A stretch of DNA of 7,372 nucleotides from Gemmatimonadaceae bacterium (GTDB lineage Bacteria > Gemmatimonadota > Gemmatimonadetes > Gemmatimonadales > Gemmatimonadaceae), in contig JANXUN010000422.1 in NCBI GenBank assembly GCA_025356185.1, forward strand, positions 1 to 7,372, in the 5' to 3' direction. The notes below the pieces were generated by a model. It ran no database searches. It saw only the letters and a program-made list of their open reading frames with translations, and was not told where the DNA came from. The position numbers were made by a program, and so were the translations under genes. Shown here in pieces: positions 6,363 through 7,372 of the stretch; position 1 is the first letter of the stretch, and each line of letters opens with the position of its first letter.

Positions 6363-6412
6363 ACGCATGGAACGCGCGCGGGGAAGGATGATATCCATTT
6401 TGGACAAACCTT

Positions 6413-7324
6413 ATGAGAAGATCGTTAGTGCAGTTCGCTGTTCGCGCGATCGTGGCAACCGCCCTCTGCGGCTGCACGATCGTGTCACGCGATCCATCAA
6501 CGAGCGGTACCGCTGCGTCTCACTCCGCACCCCCCGAGTGGATGCGCGGCGTGTGGACGCGCGATTGGATCGAGCGGAAAGGCGTGCGCAGCAACACGCT
6601 GACTGTGCACTATCTCCAAACTCCGACGTGGTACGGCGACATGCGTGTATCGCATTCGCGTCCGTCTTTTGCAAATGCGACGTCGTTCGCAGACCTAACC
6701 GACGCGGAGTTGCTTGCGCTCGCAACGCAGCGCGGATTCACCGGCCAAGTCACTGCAGCGGGCGATTCGATTACGTGGCAACATGAGATTGATTTTCAAC
6801 CGCCCGATGGCGACGTCGATATTGGTCGCGTTGAGCACATCGGTCGCGGACAGATGTACGAGCACGCACTGGATAGGTCGTACACGGAATCGTGGGCGTC
6901 GGTCGCGTCTGGAGACGAGGCGTTCTTGGTTGTGCGTGTGGAGCGCGGTGGACGACTCGATCGCACGCTGCTCGTGGCGGGCGACCACTTTCTCTACATC
7001 AGAAATCGCGCGACAGATCTACCCAAGGCGCGTTCGCTCGATCGTCTGATTGCGTCAACGCACGCGACGCGCGCGCAGATCATCGCCTATCTCGACTGCG
7101 AGTTCTCGTCGGGCGCGGTGCGCTCGGGCGCGGTGCCGTGGGAGATTCACGCCTCGACGCTGCCTTGGCGCGAGCGACAGCATTTAGACTTCGTCGATGA
7201 GATCACCGTGTCGACGGATTCGTCGCAGCTGCAGGTGCGCGAGGCGGACGGTGCGCGGGCCACGGTCGCATTCAATTCGCTCAGCAAGACGCAGCTGGTC
7301 GCGACATTCCACTCGGCGAAGTGA
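6413..7324 (+). CDS. lipoprotein of unknown function
   Basis: A 303-residue protein that I do not recognise with confidence. Residues 1-20 form a lipoprotein signal (basic MRRS, hydrophobic stretch, lipobox LCGC) with Cys21 as lipidation site; a Ser/Thr/Pro-rich linker follows to about 41. The globular part (42-300) is rich in Trp, Tyr and charged residues: WMRGVWTRDWIER (43-55), LTVHYLQTPTWYGDMRV (63-79), GFTGQ (108-112), TWQHEIDFQP (121-130), DVDIGR (134-139) and YTESW (157-161). The alternation suggests a mainly beta, lipocalin-like fold. The pattern of a WxR opening, a Gln-Thr strand, a Tyr-x-Asp-x-Arg strand and a YxExW strand vaguely recalls bacterial relatives of the HRI1 family, but this is memory only. 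A GGA eight bases before the ATG is a weak ribosome-binding site. It is head-to-head with the transporter gene across the heptamer array; it is a single gene here with no visible operon partner. Confidence 0.75.
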   Translation: MRRSLVQFAVRAIVATALCGCTIVSRDPSTSGTAASHSAPPEWMRGVWTRDWIERKGVRSNTLTVHYLQTPTWYGDMRVSHSRPSFANATSFADLTDAELLALATQRGFTGQVTAAGDSITWQHEIDFQPPDGDVDIGRVEHIGRGQMYEHALDRSYTESWASVASGDEAFLVVRVERGGRLDRTLLVAGDHFLYIRNRATDLPKARSLDRLIASTHATRAQIIAYLDCEFSSGAVRSGAVPWEIHASTLPWRERQHLDFVDEITVSTDSSQLQVREADGARATVAFNSLSKTQLVATFHSAK

Positions 7325-7332
7325 TCGCCGAT

Positions 7333-7369
7333 AATTGCGTGTGAACGTGGCGTGAATGTGGACACAATT
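7333..7369. repeat. small tandem and inverted repeat downstream of the lipoprotein gene
   Basis: GTGAACGTGG (7341-7350) recurs with one mismatch 11 bp later as GTGAATGTGG (7352-7361). Flanking arms AATTGCGTGT (7333-7342) and ACACAATT (7362-7369) form an imperfect inverted repeat. It might be a weak hairpin or a protein-binding site; no T-tract follows within the window. Confidence 0.3.
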
Positions 7370-7372
7370 TCA

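Noticed and set aside
5961..6407. A 148-codon minus-strand open frame through the heptamer array into the transporter gene
   Set aside because: After the repeat-encoded Ser/Leu/Pro stretch it is an out-of-frame reading of the transporter. It is only of interest for the frame-switch idea.

Overview
The window looks like chromosomal DNA of a Gram-negative (diderm) bacterium. GC is in the high fifties to about 60 % by eye, and one gene product has the look of an outer-membrane beta-barrel. Two others carry lipoprotein-type signals. A degenerate GA-rich heptamer array and mostly weak Shine-Dalgarno sequences remind me of Gemmatimonadota, but this is an impression from memory and I could not test it. 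I see no tRNA, rRNA, CRISPR array, insertion sequence or phage gene. All six genes look intact.

Left part (9-4118, minus strand): four genes read right to left with no intergenic base. Each gene overlaps the next by exactly 4 bp (GTGA, GTGA, ATGA). In order of transcription they are: a membrane protein with an MprF-type aminoacyl-phosphatidylglycerol synthase domain (DUF2156) that lacks the usual N-terminal flippase half; a TVP38/TMEM64 (VTT, DedA superfamily) membrane protein; a small secreted beta-barrel-like protein; and a lipoprotein-type alpha/beta hydrolase of the PHB-depolymerase/LpqC esterase family.

Middle (4119-5024): about 100 bp of divergent intergenic DNA, then a plus-strand gene for a membrane-anchored VirJ/AcvB-like alpha/beta hydrolase. 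Known relatives of this family and of the functionally similar PA0919 hydrolyse aminoacyl-phosphatidylglycerol and are genetically linked to MprF-type synthases. The locus can therefore be read as a complete cycle: synthesis (DUF2156 protein), possible translocation (VTT protein replacing the missing flippase half), and hydrolysis on the periplasmic side (VirJ-like). The barrel and esterase would act further out in the envelope. The family assignments are solid; the joint pathway is inference.

Right part (5025-7372): a minus-strand DAACS-family (GltPh-like) secondary transporter converges on the VirJ-like gene with only 11 bp between stops. Its residues at several cation- and substrate-binding positions are altered. 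Head-to-head with it is a plus-strand lipoprotein of unknown function. Between the two lies a 12-unit array of a 7-bp repeat (consensus GGGAGAC, 6269-6352). The array abuts the likely transporter start, could be translated as an N-terminal extension, and appears to supply the -35 hexamer of the lipoprotein promoter.
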